Source: Mycolicibacterium tokaiense
Lineage (GTDB): Bacteria > Actinomycetota > Actinomycetes > Mycobacteriales > Mycobacteriaceae
Length of the DNA stretch: 64,000 nucleotides
Direction of reading: 5' to 3'
Assembly: GCF_010725885.1 (NCBI RefSeq)
Contig: NZ_AP022600.1
Span: forward strand, 3,162,001-3,226,000
Positions within the stretch are counted from its first letter, which is position 1; each line of letters begins with the position of its first letter. Below the pieces are notes generated by a model that worked only from the letters and a program-made list of their open reading frames with translations, was not told where the DNA came from and did not search any database. The translations under genes were made by a program, and so were the position numbers. Shown in pieces: positions 62,145-64,000 of the stretch.

Positions 62145-62738
62145 ATGGCCAAGCCTGACAAGGCCACCGCCGTTGCAGAGATCACCGAGCAGTTCAAGGC
62201 CTCGACTGCCACCGTCGTCACCGAGTACCGCGGTCTGACGGTGGCCAACCTGGCCAAGCTCCGGCGTTCGCTGGGCGAGGGGGCCACCTACTCGGTCGCG
62301 AAGAACACGCTGGTCAAGCGTGCCGCGGCCGAAGCGGGAATCGAAGGCCTCGACGACCTGTTCGCCGGACCCACCGCCATCGCCTTCATCCAGGGCGAGC
62401 CGGTGGACGCGGCCAAGGCTCTCAAGGCGTTCGCCAAGGAGAACAAGGCGCTGGTCATCAAGGGCGGCTACATGGACGGCGCCGCGCTGTCCGTGGAGCA
62501 GGTCCAGGCCATCGCCGACCTCGAGTCGCGCGAGGTCCTGCTGGCCAAGCTGGCCGGCGCCATGAAGGCCAAGACCAGCCAGGCCGCAGCGCTGTTCCAG
62601 GCGCCGCTGTCGCAGGTCGCGCGCCTGGCGCAGGCCCTGCAGGACAAGCGGGTCGAGACCGAAGGCGCCCCCGCGGCGCCTGCCGCCTCGGACGAGGCAC
62701 CGGCAGCCGACGACGCGCCCGCCGAGACAACCGAATAA
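62145..62738 (+). CDS. rplJ: 50S ribosomal protein L10
   Basis: The 197-residue protein opens [19 protein letters not shown] and has [18 protein letters not shown]. The C-terminal tail is Ala-rich and longer than in E. coli, as in mycobacteria. It anchors L7/L12 dimers on the ribosome. ATG at 62145 follows GGAGGC. Confidence 0.98.
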   Translation: MAKPDKATAVAEITEQFKASTATVVTEYRGLTVANLAKLRRSLGEGATYSVAKNTLVKRAAAEAGIEGLDDLFAGPTAIAFIQGEPVDAAKALKAFAKENKALVIKGGYMDGAALSVEQVQAIADLESREVLLAKLAGAMKAKTSQAAALFQAPLSQVARLAQALQDKRVETEGAPAAPAASDEAPAADDAPAETTE

Positions 62739-62781
62739 CCATCCCACCACCCGGTCAAGAAATCTAGAAAGGACCACCATC

Positions 62782-63171
<390 letters not shown>

Positions 63172-63187
63172 TTCCACGCTTCACACG

Positions 63188-63223
63188 AAACCGCCTGGGA
63201 TCCACGCGATCCCGGGCGGTTTT
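63188..63223 (+). terminator. Terminator after rplL
   Basis: AAACCGCC and GGGATC pair with GATCCC and GGCGGTTT around a CACGC loop; a TTTTG end follows. It is 17 bases after the rplL stop. Confidence 0.9.
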
Positions 63224-63247
63224 GTCGTATCTGGAAAGGTTGCCCGC

Positions 63248-64000
63248 ATGCGATGGATATCGGCGCTCGTGGTCCTTGCCGTTCTGCTCTGCCCGCCGGC
63301 AACGGCCGGTGCCGCTGCGCCGATGTGGTCCGGGCTCGACGCGACGTCCTTCGACGGCCCGATCCCGCCCGCGGGAAGCACCATTGCCTCCGTACCGCTG
63401 GACCCGGCGCTGTCGGTGGCCGGAGCCGGGGCGGCCTATCGGGTGCTCTACTCGACGGTGAACCAGCATGACGCGCCGGCAGTCAGCACCGGTGCGGTGT
63501 TCCTGCCGCCGGGCCCCGCGCCCGAGGGCGGCTTCCCGGTGATCGCGTGGGCGCACGGCACCGTCGGCCTCGGCGACGACTGCACGCCGTCGGCGCAACC
63601 CCGCTCCGAACGGGACAACGAGTACCTCTCGCACTGGCTGGAGCAGGGCTACGCGGTGGTCGCCAGCGACTACGTGGGTCTCGGCACTCCCGGTCTGATG
63701 AGCTACCTCAACAGCGTGGCCACCGCCCACGGGATCGTCGATTCGGTGATTGCTGCCCACGACATGGGGCTGCCGCTGTCGACGAAGTGGGCCATCGTCG
63801 GGCAGTCCCAAGGCGGCGCCGCCGCGGTCAGCAGTGCCCGTTGGGCGTCGGAGTTCAGTGCCGACACCGGCCTGGACTACCGCGGTGTGGTGGCCACCGG
63901 CACCCCGGCCAACATCGACCGGTTGGTGGTGCAGGCCGGCCCGGACATGCAGCTGCCCGACCTGGCGCCGATCGCGAACGCCTACACGGCCTACATCGTC
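63248..64000 (+). CDS. Secreted alpha/beta hydrolase, secretory lipase type (runs off right edge)
   Basis: The frame from the ATG at 63248 has a signal peptide (ISALVVLAVLLCPPATAGA) and a lipase core. It has PVIAWAHGTVGLGDDC, GYAVVASDYVGLGTPG and the nucleophile elbow GQSQGG near residue 187. These match the secretory lipase (LIP) family that acts on extracellular lipids. The 251 residues visible include the nucleophile; the acid and His lie past the edge. AAAGG lies upstream. Confidence 0.88.
   Translation, partial: MRWISALVVLAVLLCPPATAGAAAPMWSGLDATSFDGPIPPAGSTIASVPLDPALSVAGAGAAYRVLYSTVNQHDAPAVSTGAVFLPPGPAPEGGFPVIAWAHGTVGLGDDCTPSAQPRSERDNEYLSHWLEQGYAVVASDYVGLGTPGLMSYLNSVATAHGIVDSVIAAHDMGLPLSTKWAIVGQSQGGAAAVSSARWASEFSADTGLDYRGVVATGTPANIDRLVVQAGPDMQLPDLAPIANAYTAYIV

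Overview
The window is chromosomal DNA from a high-GC actinobacterium, almost certainly a Mycobacterium (Mycolicibacterium-type). Diagnostic genes are hadA-hadB-hadC (mycolic acid dehydratases), two mycolic acid cyclopropane/methyltransferase genes, a lipG-like hydrolase, an LpqN-type lipoprotein, GTG starts and the order rpmG-hadABC-trnW-secE-nusG-rplK-rplA. From memory this order matches the M. tuberculosis H37Rv Rv0632c-Rv0652 backbone, with large insertions.

Layout. (1) 1-8484: a catabolic locus. Five minus-strand genes (M20 hydrolase, LLM-class flavin oxidoreductase, M29/NicX-like metalloenzyme, PLP aminotransferase, amidase cut by the left edge) are divergent from an NMT1-type ABC transporter (lipoprotein, ATPase, permease) followed by a GntR regulator. 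(2) 8485-15570: mixed genes. These are a UsfY-like membrane protein behind a perfect CRP box, GNAT and pirin, an AhpD-like protein, an LpqN-like lipoprotein, a TetR-echA3 pair with a repeated operator, a DUF2235-like protein lacking its nucleophile, and a glyoxalase-II-like hydrolase. (3) 15686-20393: the conserved core with tRNA-Thr, tRNA-Met, rpmG, hadABC, tRNA-Trp, secE, nusG, rplK and rplA. (4) 20400-43853: an accessory block dominated by a Wzx/Wzy-type exopolysaccharide cluster. It holds DUF4012, a BY-kinase/Wzz, an AlgD-type GDP-mannose 6-dehydrogenase, two glycosyltransferases, a polysaccharide lyase, an FkbM methyltransferase, a polymerase, a pyruvyltransferase, a flippase, a nitroreductase-domain protein, a LMW tyrosine phosphatase and a polyprenyl-phosphate sugar transferase. 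(5) 43822-49120: an ECF42-type sigma factor with its DGPF partner and a 1085-residue secreted beta-propeller protein. (6) 49312-53562: mmaA4-like, mmaA2-like, lipG and an ABC1 kinase. (7) 53575-61751: small accessory genes including a ROK kinase. (8) 61911-63223: the L10 leader, rplJ and rplL, then a secreted lipase running off the right edge.

How the genes work together. The exopolysaccharide cluster has every class needed for an initiate-assemble-flip-polymerise pathway plus a BY-kinase/LMW-PTP phosphorylation pair. The AlgD homologue and the heparin-lyase-type lyase both point to a uronic-acid polymer, and the pyruvyltransferase suggests pyruvate ketals. In this genome the algD-like gene is split by a 3345-bp three-gene insertion sequence flanked by a CCTGC target duplication. 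Removing the element and one copy of the duplication restores a 436-codon reading frame with the catalytic cysteine at residue 268. The pathway is therefore probably off, or changed, in this strain.
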